The notes: generated by a model not told the origin, from the letters alone. DNA of 64,000 nt from Branchipolynoe longqiensis (GCA_030323885.1 JASIRB010003884.1:78709-142708), one strand, 5' to 3'; shown: positions 30,418-40,490, counted from the first letter of the stretch. Made by a program: numbers and translations.

Positions 30418-31575
30418 ATGCCCGGGCGCGGAAAGGGAAAGAGCCGGAAGACCTCCAAGTTCCCCGGCATGGCTACCCCGGGGCCCTCCTCGGGCTCCCC
30501 CGGGGGGTCCCTCCCCTCTACGGCCCCCACGTCGCCCGCAGCACCCTCGGGCCATGCCAGCAGCGAGATCGCCCTCCTCATCCAGGCCATCACCCGCCTC
30601 ACCAGCCGCGTCGAGGCCGTTGAGACGGGGATTGCCCGAGGAGCTTCGGACCTGCCTGCGCCCGCGCCGCGGCAGGAGCCTGCCTACAGCCTGCCGCCCG
30701 TCCCGGCATCTCGGGCGCACGCCGCAGCCGGGAGCCGGCCGCCGCCTCCACCTCATGCGACTCAGCCCGGAGGCCTCCACCCGCAGTACGAGCTGTACAG
30801 CCGCGTCCACGCCAGCTCGACACCGTCGCTCGCCTACCGTCAGGATCCCGCGGAGCACACCCCAACATCCGCGGCCGACGCAGTCCGAGACATCCTCGCA
30901 TCCGCCGAGGCGCAACACACCGTGCGCCGCCGAGGTCTCCCCGCCGACTACGTCTTCCCCTGCGACCTCGTGGAGAGGGGGCCGGGGCGCAAGGCGGTAA
31001 AACTCGGGGAGGCCACTAGGGACGAGTATAGCCTCGCCCTCCTCACCCTGGTTAACCATCCCTCCTTCCCGGCCCACTCCCTCCAGGGCCTACACCACCA
31101 CCACCTCACCGTCATGAGGGACATCCTCGTCCACCCCTGGCCGACCGTCCGCCAGTACTCAGAGACCATATTTTCCTGGATCGCGGACGGAAGGCTCCCC
31201 CAGGGGTGGCATGACCCTGTGGCCCTCAACGCGGTCAGGCTCGACTCCCTCACCACGCCCACCACCCGGCCAACACCAGCTCCCCGAGGCGACGAGGGGG
31301 CCCGAGGCGCACACCTGCCCCGGCAGCAAGTCGACACCCGCACCGCCTACGATAGGCACGCTCACGGGGCTCCCTGCTCCACTTGGAACCGCGATCCCAC
31401 CTCGTGCGATCAGGCGCCCCTCGGAGAGGCTCACGGCGAGGTGGGAGACAGGCGCCGGCACGTCTGTGCCTATTGCGCCAACGTCCGGCGCATATTAACA
31501 ATGCACAGCGAGGCCGCATGCCGCACCAAGCAAGCCCGTGAGCGCCAGACCCCCGCCACCTCGGCGGATTTTTGA
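30418..31575 (+). CDS. DIRS-type gag-like protein, intact frame (385 aa)
   Basis: Structural, presumably RNA-binding protein of the non-autonomous element. The frame is uninterrupted from ATG 30418 to TGA 31575. A second in-frame ATG at 30397 exists, but 30418 gives MPGRGKGKSRK, matching the copy 1 start MPNGRGRGRR. Order: basic N-terminus; Ser/Pro/Ala-rich segment; amphipathic EIALLIQAITRLTSRVEAVE (possible coiled coil, about residues 46-65); proline-rich linker; conserved SAADAVRDIL … DYVFPCDLVERG … DEYSLALLTLVNHPSFP … TIFSWIADGRLPQGWHDP; and a C-terminal CX2CX9HX4C finger (CAYC…HSEAAC) with upstream CSTWNRDPTSC. Codon use is extremely GC-rich, like copy 1. Intactness without any pol suggests recent or trans-mobilised activity, but that is inference. 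Confidence 0.75.
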   Translation: MPGRGKGKSRKTSKFPGMATPGPSSGSPGGSLPSTAPTSPAAPSGHASSEIALLIQAITRLTSRVEAVETGIARGASDLPAPAPRQEPAYSLPPVPASRAHAAAGSRPPPPPHATQPGGLHPQYELYSRVHASSTPSLAYRQDPAEHTPTSAADAVRDILASAEAQHTVRRRGLPADYVFPCDLVERGPGRKAVKLGEATRDEYSLALLTLVNHPSFPAHSLQGLHHHHLTVMRDILVHPWPTVRQYSETIFSWIADGRLPQGWHDPVALNAVRLDSLTTPTTRPTPAPRGDEGARGAHLPRQQVDTRTAYDRHAHGAPCSTWNRDPTSCDQAPLGEAHGEVGDRRRHVCAYCANVRRILTMHSEAACRTKQARERQTPATSADF

Positions 31576-32296
31576 TCCGCCGGCCTCTCCCCGGCTGGCC
31601 CGGGGGGCATAGCCCGGCGCCTCACCCCCACCATTCCCGACAGCCCCGCAACGCCCACCGACGGTCCCCCAGCGAACACCGATCGGAACGCCGCCCAGAC
31701 GAAGCCGAGGATCATCACCTCGCACCTCACACCTCAGACGACTCAGCCCAGCCTCACGGGAGACCCCCCCCCAGACAGCCCAGCCACCGGCCTCCACGGC
31801 ACCGACCTTCACGACACCGCCTTCATGAAGCCGCCCGACCCCACCCAGCCCAGCCCTGAGGAGTTCGCTGCCCCCCTGCTCGACCCTCGCCGGACTTCCT
31901 CCCCCAGCCCTCAGGAGCGGGCCTACCCTTTTTTGGCCGCCCGCTCCCCTTCCACCTAGACCCCGGACCCCCCTTTCATCCAGGCCTGCCTCTCCGGGCC
32001 CGCCTCGGGCGCCCCGCGCCCCCGCCTCGGGCTTGCCTCGAGCCCTCTCCTTACTTTTTGGCGGAGGGCTCCTCGGCCCCCCCTCTACCAACTCTGACAC
32101 TGCTCCTTATGAGCCCCTCACTATTTATCCTCTGCTCCTCATGAGCCCCTGACTCTTTGCTCCTCGCGAGACCCCTGCTCCTCATGAGCCCCCTGTATTG
32201 CTCTGTGCCTCCTCAGCCTGTTTACCTCCTCAGTTACCCTGTTTGTACCTTACTTTGTCATTTATTGTTATTTCACTGTTTCTCTGTATGTTGCCC

Positions 32297-32318
32297 GAGG
32301 CGTCACAATAAACGCCTC
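32297..32318 (+). terminator. AATAAA in a hairpin loop (DIRS copy 2)
   Basis: Stem GAGGCGT (32297-32303) pairs with ACGCCTC (32312-32318). AATAAA is at 32307-32312, its last A opening the 3' stem, exactly as in copy 1 despite a different stem sequence. Confidence 0.65.
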
Positions 32319-32359
32319 AGTTTTCCCACCTCCGCCTCTGTTCTTCCTTCTCGCGCATC

Positions 32360-32994
32360 GGTCGTATGCGAAGCATTTCGTTTGATGCGAGGGGAGGGAG
32401 AGCGACTCACCCGGCCCTGAGCGACTCACCTCCCCCTCCTGCCACTGCTCACCTCCCCCGCCCCTGAGCGACTCACCCCCGCCACTGCTCACCTCCCCCC
32501 GGCCCAGCCACCTCCCCCCGCCATGCTCACTCCCCCGGCCCTGAGCGACTCCCCCCCCCCTGTGCCTTGATCCACTTCCCCTTTTAAGGCCGCCCGCCGG
32601 CCTCCTCAGGCACTAGCCTCCAGCCGCCGTAGTCCAGCTCTCTGCCCCTTTTCTTCTCACCCACCCACCCAACTCTCCCTCCTCTACCCTCCCCCTCTTG
32701 CGGCGGGAGGGCTCCTCGGCCCCCCTCTACCACTCTGACACTGCTCCTATGAGCCCCTCACTATTTATCCTCTGCTCCTCATGAGCCCCTGACTCTTTGC
32801 TCCTCGCGAGCCCCCTGCTCCTCATGAGCCCCTTGTATTGCTATGTGCCTCCTCAGCCTGTTTACCTCCTCAGTTACCCTGTTTGTACCTTACTTTGTCA
32901 TTGCTTGTTTCTCACTGTTTCTCTGTATGTTGCCCGAGGCGTCACAATAAACGCCTCAGTTTCCCACATCCGCCTCTGTTCTTCCTTCTCGCGC
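32360..32994 (+). mobile_element. DIRS-like element, minimal copy 3
   Basis: Starts GGTCGTATGCGAAGCATTTC right after the copy 2 terminus and ends TTCCTTCTCGCGCA at the minisatellite. It keeps the leader (with CTTTTAAGGCCGCCC) and the 3' leader (GGAGGGCTCCTCGGCC onward) but has lost gag and everything downstream. The join lies near 32665-32700. The 3' leader is about 95% identical to that of copy 2. Confidence 0.85.
32936..32957 (+). terminator. AATAAA in a hairpin loop (DIRS copy 3)
   Basis: Same stem and loop as copy 2: GAGGCGT / ACGCCTC around AATAAA at 32946-32951. Confidence 0.65.
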
Positions 32995-32995
32995 A

Positions 32996-33665
32996 GAATG
33001 AGTATGCGCATGTGTAAGGCACCAAACCCTGTGTTAGAAGCATCGGAGTATACAGAATGAGTATGCGCATGTGTAAGAGACCAAACCCTGTGTTAGAAGC
33101 ATTGGAGTATACAGAATGAGTATGTGCATGTGTAAGGCACGAAACCCTGTGTTCAAAGCATCGGGGTATACAGAATGAGTATATGCATGTGTAAGGCACC
33201 AAACCCTGTGTTAGAAGCATTGGAGTATACAGAATGAGTATGCGCATGTCTAAGGCACCAAACCCTGTGTTAGAAGCATCGGAGTATACAGAATGAGTAT
33301 GCGCATGTGTAAGGCAGCAAACCCTGTGTTAGAAGCATCGGAGTATACAGAATGAGTATGCGCATGTGTAAGGCAGCAAACCCTGTGTTAGAATCATCGG
33401 AGTATTCAGAATGAGTATGCCCATGTGTAAGGCAGCAAACCCTGTGTTAGAAGCATCGGAGTATACAGAATGAGTATGCGCATGTGTAAGGCACCAAACC
33501 CTGTGTTAGAAGCATCAGAGTATACAGAATGAGTATGCGCATGTGTAAGGCAGCAAACCCTGTGTTAGAATCATCGGGGTATACAGAATGAGTATGCGCA
33601 TGTGTAGGGCACCAAACCCTGTGTTAGAAGCATCGGGGTATACAGAATGAGTATGCGCATGAGTG
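32996..33665 (-). repeat. 59-bp minisatellite derived from RNase H, right block
   Basis: About 11 units. The last unit runs directly into the minus-strand RT fragment at 33666 (KKMFGTHAHTHSVYPDASNT across the join). Units differ by single substitutions such as GGCAGC/GGCACC. Confidence 0.9.
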
Positions 33666-34085
33666 CCGAACATTTTTTTATAACTTGAAAGTGTCAACAT
33701 ATGCTAGCCACCAATTGCTTTCCTCACGAAAGGAAGAATTAATGCGAAATTTATTAAAAGGGTGGCGAAGAGCCTTAGTTGCATCATATATTTGAGAGGA
33801 AAAAGACCTACCACCGCGAACAACTGTTGAACAGTAGGAAAGCCGACCGCCCAGGTTTTCGAGTTCTTTACGAGTTGCTTTATTTTGATTAAGAAATATT
33901 TGGATGTGGTCTTTTAATTTGATTATTTTGTCACGTGGTAGGTGAAGTTGAACGGCAATTGTATGGACCTCAATACCGATGAAGCAGTTGCAAGTGGAGG
34001 GCTATAGTAATTTATTAAAACTAATGTAGAACCCCAAAAGCCTAAGAATGTTAATAACTGCCAGCTCGGAAGGGAGTTGTTATTG
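33666..34085 (-). pseudogene. RT (palm end, thumb, connection) of an AT-rich DIRS-type element
   Basis: Minus strand. LAVINILRLLGFYISFNKLL, stop, PSTCNCFIGIEVH, then AVQLHLPRDKIIKLKDHIQI, TRKELENLGGRLSYCSTVVR and SSQIYDATKALRHPF, then ESNWWLAYVDTF. These are the post-catalytic RT and connection blocks of DIRS-type pol. The catalytic YxDD lies upstream and is missing (truncated near 34085). At least one stop and one frameshift (A7 run near 33676) are present. It continues into the RNase H copied in the minisatellite and resumes at 29925. Confidence 0.8.
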
Positions 34086-34089
34086 TTAT

Positions 34090-34958
34090 ATACTTTATTA
34101 TTGAACCGATTCTTCTTGTTTTGCCTCCTCCACACCATTTAAGACCAGTGGCGCCACCATTGCCACCACCCCCACCCACTCACCCTCAATGGGCGTGGGA
34201 AACATCACTCGCAACGGTGGATTATATATGTGGTGTATAACATATAATGCGAGTATAAAAATTCGAAGGGAATTTCCTATTATTCTATATTATTATTATT
34301 ACTTCATACCATTGTTATTCTCCGTAAGACTATGCACTTGACCGGTGGCGCCACCTGCGCTCACCCCACTCTCCACCTGGCCGACATTGTCAGTCATGCC
34401 GGAGGATTTTTTCTGTGTTATATATATATATATATATATATCTACACAGCTTTCAGCCATTTTGGGTTTGTGTAGATTGTTAAACAATTCTTTATATAGA
34501 TTTGCTTGTTGAACTTACCACAGAGAATGCGGAACCCGCCTGGATATATATACTAGCACGGTCAGGCTTTAATGTAGTCACGTGACTTTCAGACTATATC
34601 CGGCGTCTCCTATCCTGTCGGGACAGCACACAACTAACTACCCCTGATTTGGCACCAGTGCATCATTTTTTATAAATGACTTCTTCTCCTTTAATGGGAA
34701 TATTGGTATTAAGCAAGATGAGGATGGCACCGTGTTCTTGCACACTCAAGTGGGAATTTCGTGTCACATTAACTCAGGTGATTCATATTTGGGAAGTAAC
34801 CAAAACAAAAAAAGGATGAAAAGGAACAAGAAAATAGAAGAAAACAGAAGAGAGAAATATATGTGTAAGGCATCATCCGATCGTTGTGGATCTGAAAAGT
34901 GCATGCCTTAATTTTGTTTCGCTTCTTTAACTCATTTGCATTTCTGCTACTATCTATA
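34090..34958. other. unassigned; (TA)n at 34421-34442
   Basis: No gene. A (TA)n microsatellite at 34421-34442, and 34215-34290 repeats part of 27665-27735. The rest is unremarkable AT-rich DNA. Confidence 0.4.
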
Positions 34959-34960
34959 TA

Positions 34961-35278
34961 CAGTATAACCCCATTAAACCAAGCTCGGTTAAACCAAACG
35001 ATCGGTTAATCCAAACTTTTTTCGGCAGCCCGTCAAAATACTACCATTTATCATATAAAAAAGTTGGTTGAACCAAAGTCGGTTAATCCAAACAAAATGT
35101 TCGGACTCCGGGCCACTTCCAGTATGGCTAGACCAAACTTTCATGTGGTTATAAGTTCATCTCAGTCCCCACCAACCTTTTTATATGATAAATGGTAGTG
35201 TTTTGCTGGGCTGCTGAAAAAAGTTTAGATTAACCGATCGTTTGGGGTAACCAAGCTTGGTTTAGCGGGGTTATACTG
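34961..35278. mobile_element. pogo-like MITE, 318 bp, ~107-bp inverted arms
   Basis: Ends CAGTATAACCCC … GGGGTTATACTG with TA on both sides (34959-34960, 35279-35280). The arms extend about 107 bp inward with roughly 88% identity by eye (both include AAACGATCGGTTAAT and TACCATTTATCATATAAAAA). No transposase. CAGT…ACTG with TA target fits Tc1/mariner, pogo type. Confidence 0.8.
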
Positions 35279-35469
35279 TATACTCATAAAAAACAATAAT
35301 CAGAGTGTCCACATACATTGTATATTACATTCATAATGCACCCACGTTTTTGCCAAAGCCAAAGATATTGGCGAACTCATTAAGCACTTAAATCAACCGA
35401 ATAGAATAATTCACGGTTGAAGGTTATTGCGACAAGTATTTCATTGTGCATGCAACATTTATTTTATCT

Positions 35470-35593
35470 AACAGTTTAGTTATTTACAATAAAGGTTACT
35501 CCAAACCAAAGAAAAGATTATAATCATCAATCTAATATATTTGTCTTTAAAATATTACAGAAATTTAAAACCATCGAGCATTGCACCTTTAAG
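35470..35593 (+). repeat. R1 repeat, right-end fragment
   Basis: ATTTACAATAAAGGTTACTCC, TCTAATATATTTGTC and the terminal CACCTTTAAG align with R1 right ends. Confidence 0.5.
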
Positions 35594-35644
35594 AGAATGT
35601 CGTTTTCACACTAAAACTCAAGCTAACGCTGTAGCAGTTAATCC

Positions 35645-35695
35645 CTTCCTGATATGACCTTAGATGTTGCCAGGACATAAAACTCCAATAACCAT
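35645..35695 (+). repeat. SINE-A tail fragment
   Basis: CCTGATATGACCTTAGATG TTGCCAGGACATAAAAC. Confidence 0.6.
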
Positions 35696-35777
35696 CTAGC
35701 AGTTAAAGTGGGCCACTCCCAGAAAGGTTAAAAAACAATGCGACGAGTAATTCATCGCGATATATCAGTTCGTTTGC

Positions 35778-36000
35778 TAGGGTTGTTCGTCGTAGCAACA
35801 TCTAAGGTCTAGATCCGGACGAGTACCGACTTTCTGACAGTATACACTCATAGTGACTTTATAGTGTCACTCCGCTGGGAGAGCAGGCCCTAATATCCCG
35901 CTCAGTCACAGTGTCCCGATACTGATAAAACCAGTCCCTTCCCTATCTTATTAATGCTTCGAGCCAATCTAGGTAGTGACAAAGACCCTATAATAGTAAG
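35778..36000 (-). repeat. SINE-A partial copy (minus strand)
   Basis: Diverged core and tail on the minus strand (GGACACTGTGACTGAGCGGG). A short segment around GGAGAGCAGGCC is compressed relative to other copies. Confidence 0.6.
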
Positions 36001-36479
36001 ACGGCTCCACTCAGCCTGTACTGTGTAATCAAAATGATCAAACCCACCACTTGGTGCGCTGGCTGTTCTCTTGGTTAAACAGGTGCTATATTATATGTAA
36101 AAATGTATATATGAATGTGAAAGATGTGTGATGATGGAAATGCTGATGATGATGCTGATGATGATGTGTGTTTGTTCATAGCAATTTCATATTGATGTGT
36201 ATTCATACTTACCTATCTCATGTATAATATAATTGTATGTGTTTACATGTGAAACACCAACCAGCAGCCGGGCTGATCAAACCTACCACAAGGTGGCACT
36301 CCAAAATTTGAATTACCATGAGAGAGATAGGCAGTGAGCCGTCTTAGTATTATAGGGTCTTTGGTAGTGACGAGTATCAGTTTTGTACGTCATTGCTTTG
36401 ACTCTGGCGGGATTTTACCCAGCTACCTTCTGCACTGGAACCACATGGGATGGCCAAATGAGTTGAGAGTCCGTCTCCT

Positions 36480-36795
36480 GTTTTAGGAGATCGGAGGATC
36501 CGAACTCATGGATTCGTGGGTTCGAACCCTGGTCGAGTCCTACCAATGACTTACAAATTGATTCTTGTCACTTCCTAGCCAGGCGCTTGGCATTATTAGG
36601 ATAGGGCAATGACTGGTTGGCTCAGTGTCACGATAATGTGACTGAGTGGGATACCAGGTCATGGTGCTGGCGGCCTGGTCTCCCAGTGGGGCAGCATTAT
36701 AAAGTCGCCATGAGTGCACACTGTGACAAGCCAGTGCCCGTCCTGATGTGACCTTAGATGTTGCTAGGACGTAAAACAACAAACAAAGAAACAAA
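36480..36795 (+). repeat. SINE-A, complete copy
   Basis: tRNA-like head with B box GGGTTCGAACCC (36519-36530), core GGTTGGCTCAGTGTCACGAT AATGTGACTGAGTGGGATAC, then GGTGCTGGCGGCCTGG and tail GACCTTAGATGTTGCTAGG with an (ACAAACAA)-rich end. Best reference copy in the window. Confidence 0.85.
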
Positions 36796-36899
36796 CAAAT
36801 CTGCCCAGGAATCCAGTAGTCTTACTGAGTCATACCGTGTCCGGTCACACATATTAGTAATCCCAACACAGCTCCATTAGAACTGACCAATCATTGACT

Positions 36900-37010
36900 G
36901 CCATCAGTCATTTCTGCTTCAGGTCCAGTGATACGGGTTCCACTTTGAGGTTTGCTGTGAATATGCCCGTTGCTGCCGACACGGCGTTAAACAATCATCA
37001 ATCAGTGGCC
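36900..37010 (+). repeat. LINE 3'-end fragment
   Basis: GCCGACACGGCGTTAAACAA followed by TCATCAATCA parallels the 3' tail of the I/Nimb-like LINE at 6530 (GCCGACATGGCATAAAGCAA). Confidence 0.45.
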
Positions 37011-37618
37011 CTTCCTTATGTATAAACTGATCCACTTACTTTTCTTGAATGTTCCTTTAATGCAGTTTAGTTTCCAATTAAATGGTCATAAGATGGTTGG
37101 CTGAGATCATCCAATCCTCATTGCAAAATTTATAACTAAGATTGCGCCAATATCAACTAGATTAAGTAGGATTAGGTTTGGGTATACTTTATATCTCATA
37201 TGTCTTTACACTCTGTTCCAAGATGGATTCCCTCTGTATCAGTCACAATGGACACCAAAACATTACAATACATGTTATGATGTTAGTATAATGTTACCAT
37301 GACATTATAATGTACCATAACCAAATAATGTAATAACGTTAGCCTGACGTTAGTTAACGTTATCTGTTAGCTGGGTTTGAGGCACGGGGGTGGGAGGGTA
37401 GTTGCATGTGGGAGTAGCGGGTGAGATGGGAAGGGGGAAACCGATGTGCATCCATGTAGTACTAGCATATGATTGGCTGTTGAAACTAATTTGAATACAC
37501 TTTTGCTGAACCTTAGATTGTACGAAAACTGCATGAGACGATGTTTTGTAATAAACAAGATACTTCACTAAGGAAATGTAGGAAGTAACACGGATTTTGT
37601 CGGCGTTTTTTGATATGC
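37011..37618. other. no feature recognised; AACGTTA-rich patch at 37280-37370
   Basis: Between 37255 and 37370 short inverse motifs (TGTTATGATGTTA, AACGTTAGC, GTTAACGTTA) suggest a decayed MITE. No clear ends. Confidence 0.35.
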
Positions 37619-37619
37619 C

Positions 37620-37800
37620 ATCACCTCTGCCAATTTGGATTTCCACCACTGTGTATAACTTACAGCTTCATCAAAGGCCAGTTGCTCTCCTACCATGTCT
37701 ATTTGATGTAGGAGGTTAAAAATCCTTGGGTCGGTACAAGTGTAGGCTTGGGCTTTCTATCGACCAACTCTCTAATGGTTGAAACAAGTCTATTCAGACT
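37620..37800 (+). repeat. SINE-C, headless copy
   Basis: Begins CTGCCAATTTGGATTTCCAC and runs to GGGCTTTCTATCGACCAAC. The tRNA-like head is missing. Confidence 0.7.
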
Positions 37801-38620
37801 TATCCATAATAGGCAGTATAAATCTTCAAGAAAAAACTAATATGGCCATTGTGGCCGGTTCTTCCAGGTAATATTTTTGCAGGAATAAATGTGAGATTCA
37901 CATGCACAGTTGGAAGCCTATTTGCGATAGTGTGCATCTGGGGTTTGGATTTCAACTGGGAAGCTACAGACAGTCTCTACTAGGGAATTAGATAGTGATC
38001 CGGCTGTTAGTGACACATTCAAATTAGTTTGTAATACATTTAGGCTTTTTTCCCTAAATTTCTAATAGTACCCGTATGTTGTCGGAAGTAACTGATGACC
38101 TACTTTCAGGATTAAGAAAAGGATACTGCATCAAGCATTTGAACCGGTGTCCTATTATCGCTCTAGCACTATATCTCTTCTAATGCCATTAGTGGACACA
38201 TACAGAACTTCTCATGTAGGTCAGCCTGGAGACAAGTCTTCTTTCAAGCCTGGATTCAGAAACTATTAAATCACTGCTACTCAATTATCCAATTTGGAGC
38301 CTGCATATAGTTTCCCTCTGATTACAGAAGGTACTTGTCGTACATAAGGAGACGATGTGATTCTAAGAAAACCCTTTCTCTCCTTCAATGGCAGATGAGC
38401 TTGGTCCTATTGAGTTAAATGTTGACTGCTTGACATACTTACTTATATTGGAATTAATGTGGCCCCTGATCTAATTAAGATTGCACTGCATATTCCTTCT
38501 ACTTTATAATTACGAGATATGGCTATTAACAAAGGCTAGTATTAATGCTGTCTTGTATTGATATAACTATCTAGTATAAACTCCAATAGTTCTGGAACAC
38601 ACTGCAATGACTTCATTGCA
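37801..38620. other. no feature recognised
   Basis: Non-coding AT-rich DNA without recognisable repeats. Confidence 0.4.
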
Positions 38621-38621
38621 T

Positions 38622-38682
38622 TCCCCGTCCTGATTCGACCTTAGATGTTGCCTGGACATAAAACTCCAACAACCAATCAATC
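38622..38682 (+). repeat. SINE-A tail fragment
   Basis: CCGTCCTGATTCGACCTTAG ATGTTGCCTGGACATAAAAC. Confidence 0.6.
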
Positions 38683-38749
38683 ATTGCAGTCTGATAAAAA
38701 GAACATCAAAAGGGCCCAATCTGCTATTACTTTGATTAAAATACTCATT

Positions 38750-39205
38750 TTGGGATTGTTAGTTATTATGAGATGGATAATACCGAAGTACACAAGTATA
38801 GATGGGTGCGATTATTGTTAGTTACTATGAGATGGATAATACCAAAGTATACAAGTATAGATGGGTGCGATTATTGTTAGTTATTATGAGATGGATTATA
38901 CCGAAGTATACAAGCATAGATATGTGCAATTAGTGTTAGTTATTATGAGATGGATAATACCGAAGTATACAAGTATAGATAGGTGAAATTATTGTTAGTT
39001 ATTATGAGATGGATAATACCGAAGTATACAAGTATAGATAGGTGCAATTATTGTTAGTTATTATGAGATGGATAATACCGAAGTATACAAGTATAGATAG
39101 GTGCAATTATTGTTAGTTATTATGAGATGGATAATACCGAAGTATACAAGTATAGATAGGTGCAATTATTGTTAGTTATTATGAGATGGATAATACTGAA
39201 GTATA
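38750..39205 (+). repeat. 59-bp tandem repeat (AT-rich)
   Basis: About 7.5 units of 59 bp containing GTTAGTTATTATGAGATGG and CCGAAGTATACAAGTATAG. Unrelated in sequence to the other 59-bp array. Confidence 0.9.
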
Positions 39206-40200
39206 CAAACAAGCAATTAGTCCCGAGTTATTTATTTATTCAAGATTTAACTTGTGTCAAATCTGTTTCTGTGGAAATGACGGTCATTCACCTCGGTTCC
39301 TCAGAACCTCTACCAGTGGTGTAAATTGATTCCGAGGCTCCGGTTCTGCCTCACATCCCTCCAGATTGTGTCCCAGTCAAGGTAATACCGTGACAACCCA
39401 TGACTTCCTGTTGTTCTTCTCTTTGTAGCTTCAGTCTATGCATATATAGAAACTGTATCTTCTAATGATTCATCTGGTTATGCGATTGCAGATACCTTAA
39501 TTGACTAAATACATTATTGTTACTATCATTGGGTTTGGTTCCCTCAAACCTTAGTATTGTATGTCGTCCTAAGCTTCGCCTCAGTCAATGTTCCTTATAC
39601 ATTGGTTCTTTTAGTTTTATGTCCTGGCAACTTCAAAGGTCATATCAGACCTTAGATGTTGTCATGTTCCTTATAAGGCCCTCGGGCTTCAAGCTCCACA
39701 TGGAGAAATAACTGCTTACGATATGTAGTTCCTTTGTCCGGTGGTTTAATTCTCAACATAGAAGATAAAGTGGTATATTATGACTGATTTGTGTTTTTAC
39801 AGTGTACTTCACTTGTATGGTTTGAGGTTAATCTCTGCACAGATCAGACCTTAAATGGTATTTAATGGTGAATATATAGTTCATCTGCACGTGTTATTCA
39901 GTCCCTGTTATTTGCTGTGTTGTCTTAAGTTAAGTATATAGTGTGGGTGTATTCAGTCAGTAAAGCATAGCATATACCACTTATTGGAATAATAACGGTG
40001 TATGAAGCTCAAGATTATGTACAATATAATTATTATTGCCAAAACTACGCTCGATCAAATAGACCAAGTCAATTTACTTGTGAAGTATCTCTCACATTAG
40101 CAGATGAATTTATTTCATTCCACTTGATTGGGAATCAGAAATCATGTGAACAAGGTCAGTTTAAAATACGCAGATTGGATTGGATTGATAATATCATCTA
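39206..40200. other. mostly unassigned; SINE-A tail piece at 39620-39670
   Basis: Short SINE-A tail fragments (GGCAACTTCAAAGGTCATATCA and GACCTTAGATGTTGTCATG) overlap near 39640. Nothing else recognised. Confidence 0.4.
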
Positions 40201-40204
40201 GTCT

Positions 40205-40490
40205 ATAATTCGATAATGCAATTAGGCTGATAATGTAATTAGGTCGCTAATAAATGGGATGGATATTGTAGATGTATTGATAGTGCAATTGGATTGATAA
40301 TGTGATTGAATTGATAAAGTAATTGGAATGATAATGTAATTGAATTGATAATGTAATTGACTCGAGAGTCCAATTGGATTGATAATGTAATTGAATTGAT
40401 AATAAAATTGAATTGATAATTGATGTGATAATGTAATTGAATTGATAATTGAATTGAATTGATACTCTAATTGGATTGATAGTGCAATTG
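40205..40490 (+). repeat. degenerate GATAATGTAATTGAATT tandem repeat
   Basis: Alternating 15-19-bp units such as TTGATAATGTAATTGAA. Related units resume at 41580-41730. Confidence 0.75.

Larger units (their letters stand above)
30088..32359 (+). mobile_element. DIRS-like element, non-autonomous copy 2 (gag only)
   Basis: Left end GGTCGTAATGCGAAGCATTT and GTTTGATGCGAGGGGAGGG match copy 1. The right end TTCCTTCTCGCGCAT abuts the left end of copy 3. The leader, gag, the start of the pol linker (FLAAR at about 31930) and the 3' leader are kept. Sequence corresponding to about 3110-5560 of copy 1 (RT, RNase H, recombinase) is absent. It sits inside the 59-bp minisatellite, with six to nine bases of a monomer missing and no target duplication, as expected for recombinase-type insertion. 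Confidence 0.85.

Noticed and set aside
30403..31343. Long minus-strand frames over the gag of DIRS copy 2
   Set aside because: Antisense shadows of a GC-rich coding frame; no motifs.
29877..33665. CRISPR-like or coding repeat protein
   Set aside because: The 59-bp units are directly adjacent without spacers, and the period breaks the reading frame; the unit is explained by RNase H duplication.
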